Positions 23,335-35,264 of a stretch of 64,000 nucleotides of DNA are shown here, piece after piece. Each line of letters opens with the position of its first letter. Position 1 is the stretch's first letter. A program made the translations under genes and the position numbers. Where the stretch lies: positions 620,001 to 684,000 of the forward strand of contig JAPFBL010000233.1 in the NCBI GenBank assembly GCA_026182355.1, in the 5' to 3' direction. Below the pieces are notes generated by a model. That model was not told where the DNA came from. It made no database searches and worked only from the letters and a program-made list of their open reading frames with translations. Origin of the DNA: Hermatobates lingyangjiaoensis (lineage: Eukaryota; Arthropoda; Insecta; Hemiptera; Hermatobatidae).

Positions 23335-23625
23335 TATATATATTAGAGGATTTCAAAAAAAATTAGAGGTCTCCAAACAAAATCAATTCAATATGAAAAC
23401 AAACAACGCTCAGTATCCTTCACACCTTATTCAAAACAAACAACTCAGTATTCTTCTTCAGGTTTACACCTGCACTCTTGAGATGTCGATCTGCTGTAGT
23501 GACCTAGGAAGGACTGTAGATCGTCATCTCAAGAGTGCAGATGTAAACCTGAAGGAGAACACTGAATATTCGAAACACGTTGTTAGTTTTCATATTGAAC
23601 TTTTATTTTGTGTGGAAACATAATT
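23335..23625. mobile_element. Foldback element, family C-like
   Basis: Arms are CTTCTTCAGGTTTACACCTG CACTCTTGAGATG and the complementary CATCTCAAGAGTGCAGATG at 23525-23545. The plus side has CCTGAAGGAG and ATTCGAAACACGTTG. The minus side has CUGAAGA. Outer words TCTCCAAACAAAAT and TTTATTTTGTGTGGA are family C ends. Confidence 0.7.
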
Positions 23626-24880
23626 TTTTCCAGTATGTGTTATAGAGCACTACAACAGACTGCGCATGTACTGAAATATACATGCGATTATTAAGTACAA
23701 TTTTTCTAAACAGGTACACTTTTAAAGTATACGTGGTGAGGAAAAACAAGATTTTTTAGAACACTGTGTTCTATAAATGTAATTAATCTTTATAAAATAT
23801 AAATTATATATTTTATATACTTACAAAGCATAATTCTTAGAGTTAATATTTATATTCATTAAAGAAAAATTAATGTACTCGTATAATACAAAGACTGAAA
23901 CATAAAGCAAAGTTCTTATTCGAAGAAATATTACTGCTGTAAAAGTGCAAAGTTGAAACAGGTAAGTTACAAGTCAAATTCATTAAAACAAAACAAGGCA
24001 AAGGCTAAAGAAGATAAGGCATTATAAATAAAAAATGACAGCAACTAAAGAAGGGGGGGATCAAAAGAAAAGGAAATTCCCCTACGAAAACTCTTAGGGC
24101 TTTCCATCAAATGCCTTCATTAACATAAGCACCTTTTTTCTTTTTTTTTTTTTATTCTCTCCAAAAAAAGAAGGAGAAGGAGGAGAATTCCCGTCTCATT
24201 AGAGTTTCTTGTAGAATTAGCTTAAATTAGGTTTAATTAATGGGCTTCATTTACCTGTTTGCTGATTTGGAACTGGTTGATTTTAATGCTTTCTGCATAC
24301 TGAGTAGTTCTATAGGCTTTCAACTGCACAAAACAGACTTTTCAAATAGCATTAGTTCTTCTCTTTTGGTTAAATTATATTAAACAGCTAATGAGTCGGT
24401 CTGTTTAATAAAACTTGATATATATGCCGATTATGTACTATTTAAAAATATCAACCAAAAAAAAATAATTGATGTCTTCAGTATAGTGATTATTATTTTA
24501 CAAAAATACATTTCTATGATTATTGTTACATCAATTTCAATTTATGCTTTTGCATACATATTATTGTAAATTGAATTCAGTTACATAATTAGAATTATTT
24601 AATTGATTTCTATTATTCATTTATTCAAATACGAGAATATTTAAAGTGTAAATACCATATGAACATCAGTTATCAGACACCGATTCCAAAATTAAAATTT
24701 TTGAAAACGGAAATAAAAAGTTGTTTGTGAACGTAAATTTTTAGATTCTGGGTGTCATAGACTCTATGTTCTCATTTATTATAAGATTACAATCATTCAT
24801 AGAAGTAAATACAGTCATATAGTGTTTAAAAACAATTGTATTACTTGCACTTGATATTAAATGTTAAAATTCATATCTGA
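23626..24880. other. AT-rich intergenic DNA
   Basis: A purine/pyrimidine-biased stretch lies at 24045-24190. No coding region is supported. Confidence 0.5.
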
Positions 24881-25905
24881 ATCATTGTTCTAAAAGGTCA
24901 CCTTCAATACGAGAGTTTATATGAGCTACAGCAGTATTCACACATCATTGTTCTAAAAGGTCACCTTCAATACGAGAGTTTATATGAGCTACAGCAGTAT
25001 TCACACATCATTGTTCTAAAAGGTCACCTTCAATACGAGAGTTTATATGAGCTACAGCAGTATTCACACATCATTGTTCTAAAAGGTCACCTTCAATACG
25101 AGAGTTTGTATGAGCTACAGCAGTATTCACACATCATTGTTCTAAAAGGTCACCTTCAATACGAGATTTTGTATGAGCTACAGCAGTATTCACACATCAT
25201 TGTTCTAAAAGGTCACCTTCAATACGAGAGTTTATATGAGCTACAGCAGTATTCACACATCATTGTTCTAAAAGGTCACCTTCAATATGAGAGTTTATAT
25301 GAGCTACAGCAGTATTCACACATCATTGTTCTAAAAGGTCACCTTCAATACGAGAGTTTATATGAGCTACAGCAGTATTCACACATCATTGTTCTAAAAG
25401 GTCACCTTCAATACGAGAGTTTATATGAGCTACAGCAGTATTCACACATCATTGTTCTAAAAGGTCACCTTCAATACGAGATTTTGTATGAGCTACAGCA
25501 GTATTCACACATCATTGTTCTAAAAGGTCACCTTCAATACGAGAGTTTATATGAGCTACAGCAGTATTCACACATCATTGTTCTAAAAGGTCACCTTCAA
25601 TACGAGAGTTTATATGAGCTACAGCAGTATTCACACATCATTGTTCTAAAAGGTCACCTTCAATACGAGATTTTGTATGAGCTACAGCAGTATTCACACA
25701 TCATTGTTCTAAAAGGTCACCTTCAATACGAGAGTTTATATGAGCTACAGCAGTATTCACACATCATTGTTCTAAAAGGTCACCTTCAATACGAGATTTT
25801 GTATGAGCTACAGCAGTATTCACACATCATTGTTCTAAAAGGTCACCTTCAATACGAGAGTTTATATGAGCTACAGCAGTATTCACACATCATCGTTCTA
25901 AGTCT
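24881..25905. repeat. 63-bp minisatellite, about 16 copies
   Basis: The unit starts ATCATTGTTCTAAAAGGTCA and recurs every 63 bp from 24881 to 25901. Copies are nearly identical. Two variants at the GAGAGTTTATATG / GAGATTTTGTATG site are mixed through the array. Because 63 is divisible by 3 the array is stop-free in one frame (21-residue period, YELQQYSHIIVLKGHLQYE plus two residues). That frame has no ATG, and I regard it as non-coding. Confidence 0.95.
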
Positions 25906-26279
25906 GAATTAACATGTCTTCAGTAGAAAATCTATTTCTATGGCTTAGGGACAATAAAAAAGTTTATCTGTCAAGGGATTGACATTATTTACAGTTCCAC
26001 TTTTGTATTTCTTTCTTTTATATTACAGTCATACCTCTTCTTAAGGAATTCAGCCCTATCGTAAGATGAATCGCTAATTATATGTAAATTACCTTATGCT
26101 TTCCAAGCCCCCAATACCCACCTTAAAATACACTTGATAAATTGAAATAACCAGTTTATGTAGTAACCAATGTGATAATTGTTACACATATTACAATTGT
26201 AATAAGTGTAGAGATAAATTATAAAATTAATATAATAATAATAAGTTACAAAAAGTAAAATCATTATACCTTTGGATTG
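25906..26279. other. AT-rich intergenic DNA
   Basis: Nothing recognised. Confidence 0.5.
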
Positions 26280-26606
26280 GAGATCAAGTTAGTTCAGTAG
26301 TTAAGGTACTCGCCTCTGAACTGATAGAACCGGGGTTCGATCCCCACCTGGTCCTCGATTTATTCATTTGGAAGATTAATAAATTTGAGAACGTTGTCTC
26401 TCGGAGAAGGACGTTAAACCGTCGGTCCCGAGCCTGTACGATGTCAAGTACTCATTGAAGATCCCCACTCTAAACACACTTGAGTGAGGCAAAATTTAGG
26501 ACTCCCACTGTAGAATTAATCTTCATTGTGTGGTATCACAAAGAGCCAATGGTCGGCCAACGTGTGTTCCTTTGTAGGGCTGCCACTGCAAGTTAACCTA
26601 ACCCTG
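26280..26606 (+). mobile_element. tRNA-derived SINE
   Basis: The head is AGTTAGTTCAGTAGTTAAGG (A box) and CCGGGGTTCGATCCCC (B box). The body runs CTCGATTTATTCA to GCCTGTACGATGTCA, AGGCAAAATTTAGGACTCCC and GGTATCACAAAGAGCC. The end is CTGCCACTGCAAGTTAACCTAACC. Confidence 0.9.
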
Positions 26607-26985
26607 CCTTTGGATTTGGGTGGGTGAACAGGAGTATATGGTGGCGGAGGTGCAGAGGAGGAGACAAAGTTTTTCTAACTGCAAAACGTACACGTATGCA
26701 TTGCACAAAACTCGCGCACAGCTTACTTTAAACTTTAATTAATATCATAAATTGAAAAGAAAATTATTTTTTTGACTTTTATTCTTTGTTTAACTTCAGA
26801 ACTCTTTTCTCTTTTTTTTACCTTTCTATTTTTTATTATTTTTCACTGTTTTAACTTCTATAGCCTTCAGATTCTTTTAACTTTTTTTCGATCAGGTTCA
26901 AAGAAAGACCGATTTAAAGTTGGTCTAGGACGACTTTTAATACTTTTTCAGAACTATGCAAGGCAGCTGTCATCAATGTGATTGC
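26607..26985. other. Intergenic, nothing recognised
   Basis: AT-rich, T-runs; no gene supported. Confidence 0.4.
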
Positions 26986-26989
26986 CTAT

Positions 26990-27650
26990 CTAGTAAACAC
27001 TTCTTCTGGGACATTTTTTCCAATAAATTTTGAAATTTCTTAGAATTTTCATAGCATTGTTTTTATTTGTGCCGATGAAATATTGGGTACCAGTTTCGTC
27101 ACAATTCCACACTTACTGTGCAACGAAAACCACACTCTATCACTAATTGTTGGAATCTTCGCACAAATTCGTTTGCCTTTTCTTACCAGCATTTCATGCT
27201 TCCCCTCACCTAACAACGAAATGAACACCAATTCTCTGTTTAAATTTTTCAAGCCATACACGTGATGCCTTAAACTCTTGCTTTGAACTAGGACCCTCAC
27301 CTGCATTCTTCTTCAGGAGTTTATTAAGTATGACATTTGCCTTTTTGCAAATTATTGCTGTTACGGTCTCGCGAGCTATTTCATTTTCTTTCATCTATAC
27401 GACTAATAGCCTCTCCATCACATCGTTGACTGGCGGCGTCTTTCTACACGATAACACGCCTTTAGCCGGGGAGGCAGATTTTGTCGCATCCTTCTCCCTC
27501 AGTATCGTGTCAATAGTAGAAGTGATTCAGCCATATTCATTTCGCAACTTCAGACCACCGCATCCCTTTTTTGTACTTGTTGATTATTTCTTGCTTTGTT
27601 TGTATAGGTAAAATAACTTTCGTCTTCTCATTACCATTATCAATATACTT
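26990..27650 (-). pseudogene. Tigger/jerky-like (pogo group) transposase, 5' half, decayed
   Basis: The minus strand reads, in order and across frameshifts, four pieces of a CENP-B-like transposase. First is KQEIINKYKKGMRWSEVAK near 27595-27540, the first DNA-binding helix-turn-helix. Second is a DTILREKD-like continuation near 27510. Third is EFKASRVWLEKFKQRIGVHF near 27265-27210, the second helix-turn-helix with its WLEKFKQR motif. Fourth is CDETGTQYFI near 27105-27075, the first catalytic aspartate block. The enzyme normally cuts and pastes its own DNA at TA sites. The rest of the catalytic domain is missing and no inverted repeats were found, so it is a dead fragment. Confidence 0.7.
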
Positions 27651-29560
27651 TGGTAAACAATATACAATATACTTTGAACCCATATTGAAAAAAAAAACGA
27701 AAACACACGTTAACTTCAATAAGCACAAAAAATACTTTCGTTTGTAAATCCTTTTGGCTGAAGTGACATTGATTGAAACTGAATGAGATACTTTCAAAAA
27801 CACAGATAGCTGGGCCTCACAGATAACCAATTGGAAATAGATAGGAGAAAGAGATAAGTCTCTTTTTGTCCAAGGGAGCCCTTGGATCATTCAGGGGGGG
27901 GGGGGGGGGAAGGGGTTGGTCAATGTGATAACAATTAGAGAGAGTCACTCTCAAACAAGATAAAACAAAGCTATCAGCGTTAAAAAAATCCTGAGATCTT
28001 GGGAAAATGCCAAGAAAAAAGATCTATATTTCAGAGATATTTACGTCTAAGAGTTGAGGAAACAAACACGCACTATGATAATTTGGCCTTTCCTATGAAG
28101 AAACAAAGTTCATAAGCAAAGGATTCATAAGCAGAGGATACAAAAAACTAATGCCACTGCACTAGTTGATCAGTAATACCTATCAAAATTTTTTATTTTG
28201 ATTATAAAATTAAGACAAACCGTTGGACATCCGAGTTGTATTTATATATTCTAGTTGTGCATTCAGGTACTATATCATATTTTTTCCTTTCCATTATATT
28301 TACTTAAATTTTCAGATAAAGTGCATGAATATTTGTTTATTAAGAATAAATTTCAACCCAACAATGTTCTTTCAGGTTTATCAGCTTGTTGTTAACAAAT
28401 ATAAATCAGAATACTCATTTAAATCTAAAGAACACCAAATTATTATAACGGGTTGTTTATTTATAAAACTTGTTTTTATTAATAATATAGACATTTTTTA
28501 TAATTTTGAAAAAGTACATTTTAATAAACTACGTTTAAACGATTACAGGAAGAAGAAATTTTAGTGAAACTCCTAATCAATTTCATTATAAATATATTTT
28601 TTAAAAAAAATAAATCGAAATATCCAAGAAAAAATTAAAATTTAAATTTAATCTTTCTTATAAGAATAACATGACACAACAAATTTAAATAAAAAGTCAA
28701 AATAACCAATAGTAATATTTTTTACTATATTATACTATAATTTCAGGGCAGTTTTGTGTTGTTTAATTTAAATTGAGTCATCTAGAATAAGAAAACATAA
28801 AGATTTTAACAAAAAAAGAATAAGCAATCAGCTCTTACGTAACAATCTGACAGTAACCTCCCAGTTTTTGCAATGTTAAACAATGCATGTTTGTAATTCA
28901 TCTATTAAATGTATAAATTTTTATTAGTTTTTAGTATATTATTATCTTTTCCTTGAAACAATTGAAACCCACTTACATGATAAAAATGTTTATACTACGT
29001 TAAAGTACAGTCCATTGAATAGGGTAAGCAGTTATGTCCAAGATATTTTCTGAAGATTTGCGTTTTAATGTGTATTAAACATGTTTTTCATTACGTCTAC
29101 TTTTATGCTGCTAATCCCGTAAATGGTATAATATTTGTGTTTTACATACATTTTTGATGGAATTAAGCGTTTGCTCTTCTTCACTTTCATAAAGACGAAC
29201 TCTTGTACAAAAATTCATTTTAGTATGTTTTCTTCTATTCTGTGTTCTATGTGTCTTATTGTAACATTACAATTAACGAGTCATTATTACAACAAATTCT
29301 TAAGCTTTAGTATTGCATGAATTTGTAATTTAATTAAAAGTAGATAGATAACTGTTCTTATTTAATATGTTACATTAATACCTTGACGGGACTTACGAGG
29401 CTTCTTGAAGGTGGACAAGACCCAAATCGGGTCAAATTACGAAGGCATCATAGATTTGTGACTTCCCATAATATTATTAGCAACATCTCTGGCATTAACG
29501 ATAAAATCAATTTGTGTAATTATTATTAAAATTATTTTGGGATTAGCTGGAGAAGATATT
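27651..29560. other. AT-rich intergenic DNA with a poly-G tract
   Basis: A run of 16 G lies at 27894-27909. An open frame of 113 codons at 28223-28564 (plus) has AT-driven composition and no recognised domain. It is not called as a gene. Confidence 0.4.
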
Positions 29561-29639
29561 GGACGCTGAGGTACATACTAAAAAACCCAAAAGGTTGAAA
29601 TATACCAGAAAAGAAGGTTTTAGAAAAGTGTTTGTTTTC

Positions 29640-29945
29640 TGCATTGACCTATAGTGCTCAAACGTAGACAGCAACAGAAAGGGATTTGAGGAAATCCAGG
29701 CCACACTAAGAGCAATGGAAAAGAGTTAATAGGAGATTAAGAAACATGATAAACTAATGAGTGGAAATAATAAATAGAAAAACAGGTATAAAAAGATTTC
29801 GACCAATGTATGTGCATTAAAATGAAAGTAAGCAGTACATTTCATGAGGATGAACGATAGATGGGCAAAGATAATTACTGAGTGGTGTCCTAGAGAAGCT
29901 AAAACAAAAGTGGAAAGATACAGCGGGACCAATGTGGTTAGGAGT
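29640..29945 (+). pseudogene. RTE/BovB-like LINE C-terminal fragment, decayed
   Basis: With several stops the plus strand reads ALTYSAQT, then TATERDLRKS near 29647-29690, NRKTGIK near 29770, and KIITEWCPREAK followed by KWKDTAGPMWL near 29870-29940. These match, in order, motifs at the end of RTE-type reverse transcriptase proteins (ALTYGAETW, RNKTGV, ITEWCPRE-K). It is a 5'-truncated dead copy. Confidence 0.65.
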
Positions 29946-30039
29946 CTCTTTTATTAAGAAGAATATTTTTTGCTTAGTGGAACCTTTTTGCTTTGCTTTT
30001 ATTAAATAGTTATAAGATTTTTATTTTTTGTGATCTAGG

Positions 30040-30245
30040 GTCGTAGAAGCTTGCCTCCGCGTGGTCCACCTCGGGCGTATCTCGGAGGTTTTGTTTGCCT
30101 CTATCCTAGGCTAGAGCTTGTAGCTCCCGAGATGCGGCAAAAGAGCTTTCACGTAAAAAAGGCATCAGTCTGTTTTGTTGTTGTTTTCAGTGATATGGCT
30201 GAATAAGCTGGGAGCACTAAATAATACCAAAACAGGTTAAGAGTC
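30040..30245. other. GC-rich patch, unidentified
   Basis: A block containing CCTCCGCGTGGTCCACCTC stands out from AT-rich flanks. No protein match was seen. It directly follows the LINE fragment and could be its 3' untranslated end. Confidence 0.3.
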
Positions 30246-30504
30246 TCCCGAGAAAGAAAAAAATCGATGGAATTGGGAGATGACCTATGACCAGAAAAGT
30301 GCCTAGTTTTACAATTTTACAAAAAACTTTTGCATTTATGATATTCATTTTGTAGGTTTTATCAAAATAAAAAATATGTTCTTTTTATAAACAAGCGTAT
30401 TTATTTTTTTTTAAATAAAAAAGTTATTATTATATTAGTATTTTAAAATTATTAATAGTTGATGTTCATTTTTATATGTATTACTGATGTTAAAATGATA
30501 TTTA

Positions 30505-30940
30505 CTTGCTATATGTCGTCACGTATTTGATTAGCTAGCAAGATGAGATTCATTATATGTTCAAGTGGCCACTGGGAAATGCGGTTTGGTTCAAACAAAT
30601 TGTTGTTGACGTTTTGGGCCAGAGTTATGAAGGACAGGCCTGTAATGGAGCCTGCAGTAGTTGAAATTGCCCAGGAGTGGTGGGAGAGAGAAGTTTCTAA
30701 GGTCGGAAGCACTTCACATAACGCCCGCCTCTCTGCCCTAGAATTGTCCAATATGTCCCACAGCCGTCCTTCCTAACATGCCACAGTAATATCCCATTAA
30801 TGTTGGCATATTCTGAATTCAAAACGCTTTTCCTCTTATAGCAACCGGCTGTTTCCGCTACTAAAGAAACCAACCACAAAAGGGTTGATCTTAAATAAAT
30901 TATTGTTTTACACCCAACTTTGATATTAAATAAACACAAA
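30505..30940. other. GC-richer patch open on both strands, unidentified
   Basis: Overlapping frames of 77-80 codons occur on both strands (30543-30776 plus, 30509-30751 and 30697-30939 minus). None shows a domain I recognise. It is most likely an old transposon fragment. Confidence 0.35.
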
Positions 30941-31169
30941 TAATAAAATATAATTTTATATTATTTAACTTTATTTTAATTTCAGATTTTAACAAACTCT
31001 GCTAATCGTTAAAAAAAGCCTAAGAAGTGTAATAAACCAATGCAAATACTTTAGGATTTGAAATAAAGATTATATAGAGAAACTAATTCTCTCAGGTTGT
31101 ATATGAGAAAAATGTAAACTTCAAATATACAGATAATTATTAAAAAACAGTCATAATGCATTTATAAGA

Positions 31170-31620
31170 AACAACACATCGTAATGATTGATATGTTTAT
31201 TCCTATCATAATGAGTGATATATTTAGTAATATTATAAAGATTGATATGTTTATTCCTATCATAATGAGTGATATATTTAGTAATATTATAATGATTGAT
31301 ATGTTTATTTCTACCATAATGAATAATATATTTAGTACTATTATAATGATTGATATTTTTATTCCTATCATAATAAGTGATATATTTAGTAATATTATAA
31401 TGATTGATATGATTATATCTATCATAATGAGTGTTATATTTAGTAATATTATAATGATTGATATGTTTATTCCTATCATAATGAGTGATATATTTAGTAA
31501 TATTATAATGATTGATATGTTTATTCCTATCATAATGAGTGATATATTTGGCTCTATCAGAATGAGTGACATATTTCCTCGTGTCATAAGAATTGTTACA
31601 TTTCGTTCTGACATAATTAG
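31170..31620. repeat. 54-bp minisatellite, about 8 copies
   Basis: The unit ATTGATATGTTTATTCCTAT ... GTAATATTATAATG recurs every 54 bp with moderate divergence, becoming degenerate at the right end. The period is a multiple of three, and three frames (one plus, two minus) are open for about 150 codons. Confidence 0.9.
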
Positions 31621-32194
31621 TTCTTATCCTCATGATACAACCTGACTATCTAAACATATTTAAAACACTGCATTAATTACTAGTATCAATGTGGGTCATA
31701 AACTTCCTACTGAGATAAAAAAAGACAAATAACTCTACGTTTAAGTAATTAACTAATAAAAGAAAAATAACTCATTGTTTACGTAATTAACTAATAAAAA
31801 AAATATCAGTCAAAAGTAGTATGAAGCACTAATGGTTAAATAAATATAATTTATTCAAATGTATGAATATATAAATAGCCTCACAACAATTTTTTCCATA
31901 TATGTCGTGGTGAAATATAATTTTAGCTTACAATTAAAGAACCTATTCAAAAATACTGAAATGCTAACTCATTGAACAAAATGCTCCCATATTTAAGAAA
32001 ATAGATGTAAAAACCTTAAAATATAATGGACAAGTAATCTGTACTGAGTAATTCTATTTACTTGAAAAGATAATTAACACAAATCATAAGATATGAAGAG
32101 AAATTATGGAAACAAACATTGAATAATGTTTCTTAAATTTAAGCTACACTTCTTTAATGAAGGAAATAAATATTAATAATTTATTGATTTATTG

Positions 32195-32285
32195 AATAAA
32201 CATATCAATCATTATAATATTACTAAATATATCACTTATTATGATAAGAATAAACATATCAATTATTATAATAGTACTAATATAA
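32195..32285. repeat. Inverted fragment of the 54-bp minisatellite
   Basis: AATAAACATATCAATCATTATAATATTAC and the following bases are the reverse complement of the unit at 31170-31620. Almost two units are present. Confidence 0.85.
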
Positions 32286-32435
32286 AATCAATAAATTATT
32301 GAAATTTCGTTTCAAAGCCAATTTTTTTTTAAGAATATCATGTTTAATAATGCTAGACATTCAAATAACTGTATTAATAATACCTGATTAAAATGATACT
32401 ATTATGCTTATTGAAGACAAGTTTATTTCTTAATT

Positions 32436-32606
32436 TATATTAGAAATAGGTAAAACCGTCATACCTCGTAAGATGATCCTGGAGTTGGAGCGCTTTCGGA
32501 CGTTGTCCATCTTCGATCGCAACAAACTTTTGTCCGAAAGCGCTCCAACTCCAGGATCATCTTACGAGGTATGACGGATTTACGTATTTCTAATATAAAT
32601 CATACT
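32436..32606. mobile_element. Foldback element family D, copy 2
   Basis: Ends ATTTATATTAGAAATAGGTA and its complement. The arms hold CTCGTAAGATGATCCTGGAG. The minus strand carries CGAAGA, stem II GGAC/GUCC and GAAA. One arm lost sequence at the centre near 32525. Confidence 0.85.
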
Positions 32607-33505
32607 AACCTCAGTAGTATTAACGGTATGCAGGTATTTATTTGTTAATACTGTAAGTCAGGATTTGATCATTGTTTATAGAGTTATGTAATATCTGGTT
32701 CTGATAAAGTGTGCTATAGATTTTTTTATTCATTTATGTTTGATAAGATTCATTAAAGCATGAATAATGTGATTAAGAACTTGATCCTAGTGTGCCAGTA
32801 GAGAAATAGCATCATAATTAGCTTGTGGACTAATCTGTAAGGGCTTGTGTTACAAGATTTAAAATCATCATACATTCACTTTTCAAGCGGCTTAACCAAT
32901 TCTCTGTTTATTCAAAAAACTTTTTAAAGCTCGCAGACTGCAGCATGACAACTGATTTCCTCTACATTGCACATTATATTTATTACTTCTAGTATAAGTA
33001 GGGGTTTGTGACTTCATTAAGTTCTCTCCGAAAATTCATTTTCATCCAACACTAGACTACCCGTGACCCCTTGTGTCTATCAGAAAATAACAATCGGTAT
33101 TGAAATTAATTCACTGAATATGATAATTGTAATTGTTGTTTCTTGTTATTAAGGCACGGAGACAGATTCTTATATGGCCCACACTTTTGATATAGTATTA
33201 TTAACATGATTCAAGAAAGTATATTTAGTAAAATAAAAATTATTTAAAAGGAAAAAAAACATTTATTTTACCATATAAAGAAATAAAACATCAATTCAGG
33301 TTATATACACAATGAAACATATTTAAAACAAACAAAACTTGTAAATTGAAATATTAAATTTATTTAGCTAACATAAAATAACTTTAATGAAAGAAATGGG
33401 TCATTATAATATTACCTCAGAACATTTGTATTTTATCTGACAATTTTGTTCAAGACTGTTTCTAAAATTATTCATTTTTAACCTTTAATGTAGTAGTTCA
33501 CTATA
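32607..33505. other. AT-rich intergenic DNA
   Basis: The first 30 bases (CATACTAACCTCAGTAGTA) also flank family D copy 3 and may belong to the element. Nothing else is recognised. Confidence 0.4.
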
Positions 33506-33975
33506 TATTTGTTACATTCATTTATAATACATTTGCCCTACTGACATCAGCAAGCACGCAAGCCTCTGGGCTACTCTGGCTCCATGCCTTTATTTCATTA
33601 CTAGTGTTTATATTCCGCAATTTATAAATTAATTTTTTTTGTTACATTTATATGTAATACATTTTCACTACTATCTTCGGCGAGCACGCAAACGGCTGAC
33701 TACCCTGGATCAATGGCTTTACTTTATTAGCATTGTTTATATTATTCAAATTTTAAAGTCAAAATTTTTTTTGTTACATTTATTTTTAATAAATTTTGCT
33801 ATTGTCATCGTCGGGCAGGCAAGCCAGTGGGCTACCCTGGCTCCATGCCTTTAGTTTATTACCAGTGTTTATATTACACGAATATTAAATTAAAAAAAAA
33901 TTTACATTTATATATAATTTGCACTACTGTCATCAGTGATCACGCAAGACACTTGCTACCCTGGCTCCAATTTTG
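33506..33975. repeat. Diverged tandem repeat, about 130-bp unit, four copies
   Basis: The pattern GTTACATTTAT..AATA..TTT..CTACTGTCATC..CGAGCACGCAAG..GGCTACCCTGGCTCCATG..TTTA.TTTATTA..AGTGTTTATATTA begins near 33511, 33641, 33774 and 33900. Copies are diverged and show no stop-free frame across the array. Confidence 0.8.
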
Positions 33976-34755
33976 GGAATACAGTGATAATTTTCTTTTA
34001 TTTAACATTATTCAGGTAATAAATAATATATATTTAATTCCAGGTCTCTATCCCCACGAAAAATGGATGAACAAACAAACAAACAAACCCACGAACTTAT
34101 ATATAGAGATTTATTAAAAAATATTAAAAAGTTTGATAAAGTGGTTATAGCTGTTTATATAGGTGAAATACAATAGGCGATTCAAATTGTTTGAAGGATT
34201 TTTAAAACTCATAAACAGGGAAAAATTTCAAGATTTCTGTAACTTCTATAAACCCTCTGTCTAGAATTGTGATATTACGTTTCTAATATTTTATATGTTT
34301 AAATATACATGTTATATATAAGTTATTGATATATAGGTTTCATATATTTGGTTACGTATAGTATGTTTGATATGAGTAAATAACAAACGAAAAAATGCGT
34401 CAGTTGAACAGAGTTCATTATAGATTAAATAAATGCATTAGGAATGTTTGAAATCAATATCAATTGCAAACAAAGTTAATTTTACTTAATATCTGAAATT
34501 GTGAAAAACAATGATGTGATGAAAGGTGAAGTGGGACGGAGTGCAAGAGAAATCATATTTCACTACCAGGTGATTAATTGTTTAGACTGTCCCATTAGAC
34601 AGAAAACTTGAATCAAATTGTGATTACTCTTTTGAAGTTGGCTTTAATTGTTACTTCTATCACGCTTAAAGTTGTAGCATTGAAATTTATTATTTAATGA
34701 AAATCTTTAACTAAAGTTAAAGTCTACAGTTTAAAATCTTTTTTCTCAGTAATAT
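33976..34755. other. AT-rich intergenic DNA
   Basis: Nothing recognised. Confidence 0.5.
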
Positions 34756-34757
34756 TA

Positions 34758-34770
34758 TTATATATATATA

Positions 34771-34802
<32 letters not shown>

Positions 34803-35065
34803 TTAATGATCAAACCTCAATATGACATGGGAACAGAAGACTAAGATATTTCAATCTTAACCATCAAGTTGAGTTTTTGACTCTGACGAAGACCGTTTGT
34901 TACGGTTGAAACATCTTAATACTTTTTCCCCATTTCATATTGTCGTTTGATCATTGATTGTTATTTCACGTGTTTATGTGAAATCTTGTTATATATATGT
35001 ATACAAGACTAAGATCTTTCAACCATAACAAGCGGTCTTTGTCAGAGTCAAAAACCCAACTGATA
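34758..35065. mobile_element. (TA)n tract and two family A pieces
   Basis: A TA run at 34758-34802 is followed by a decayed family A palindrome (34804-34995), whose plus motif at 34879-34921 has lost stem I and III pairing. A second TA run follows, then a lone minus-strand arm with motif at 35007-35049 in which G8 of the core is A. All lie next to a PLE ORF start. Confidence 0.75.
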
Positions 35066-35069
35066 TATA

Positions 35070-35262
35070 TATATATTTGTGTATTTTGGGAGCAGACCTT
35101 CAATCAAACATGTTTTATTAAAAATTATGCCAATTTTAACTTTTGTTCTTTTCCGAGTTAATTTTTCAAGTTTTCTCACTATGGATTTCCACCTTTCTGG
35201 TAAAATATAAAGTAATTCACCAAAAGATTTATTCTTGACTTCCATTTTATTCACTAACAAGT
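35070..35262 (-). pseudogene. PLE ORF N-terminal fragment
   Basis: The minus strand reads MEVKNKSFGELLYILPERWK, then IVRKLEKLTRKRTKVKIGII and FNKTCLIEGLLPKYTNIY, and runs straight into a TA tract. The spacing of FN..C and LLPKYT is shared with the copies at 42300 and 43000 and fits the region before the reverse transcriptase in PLEs. Everything downstream is missing. The start directly abuts the 3' tail of the fragment at 35265-35954, as in a tandem PLE junction. Confidence 0.6.
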
Positions 35263-35264
35263 TT

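Noticed and set aside
25106..25912. Open frame of 268 codons through the 63-bp array
   Set aside because: It has no ATG (opens at TTG), and its openness follows from a 63-bp period. Neighbouring upstream units are equally open. Treated as a minisatellite.
27894..27909. Run of 16 G as a regulatory G-quadruplex
   Set aside because: A lone homopolymer beside a transposon relic has no further support; it may be a polymorphic or sequencing-length artefact.
28223..28564. 113-codon open frame as a gene
   Set aside because: AT-driven composition, no ATG context or domain, and no similarity recognised.
31151..31645. Overlapping open frames of 150-160 codons on both strands
   Set aside because: A 54-bp period without stops opens several frames at once; there is no domain and no codon bias.
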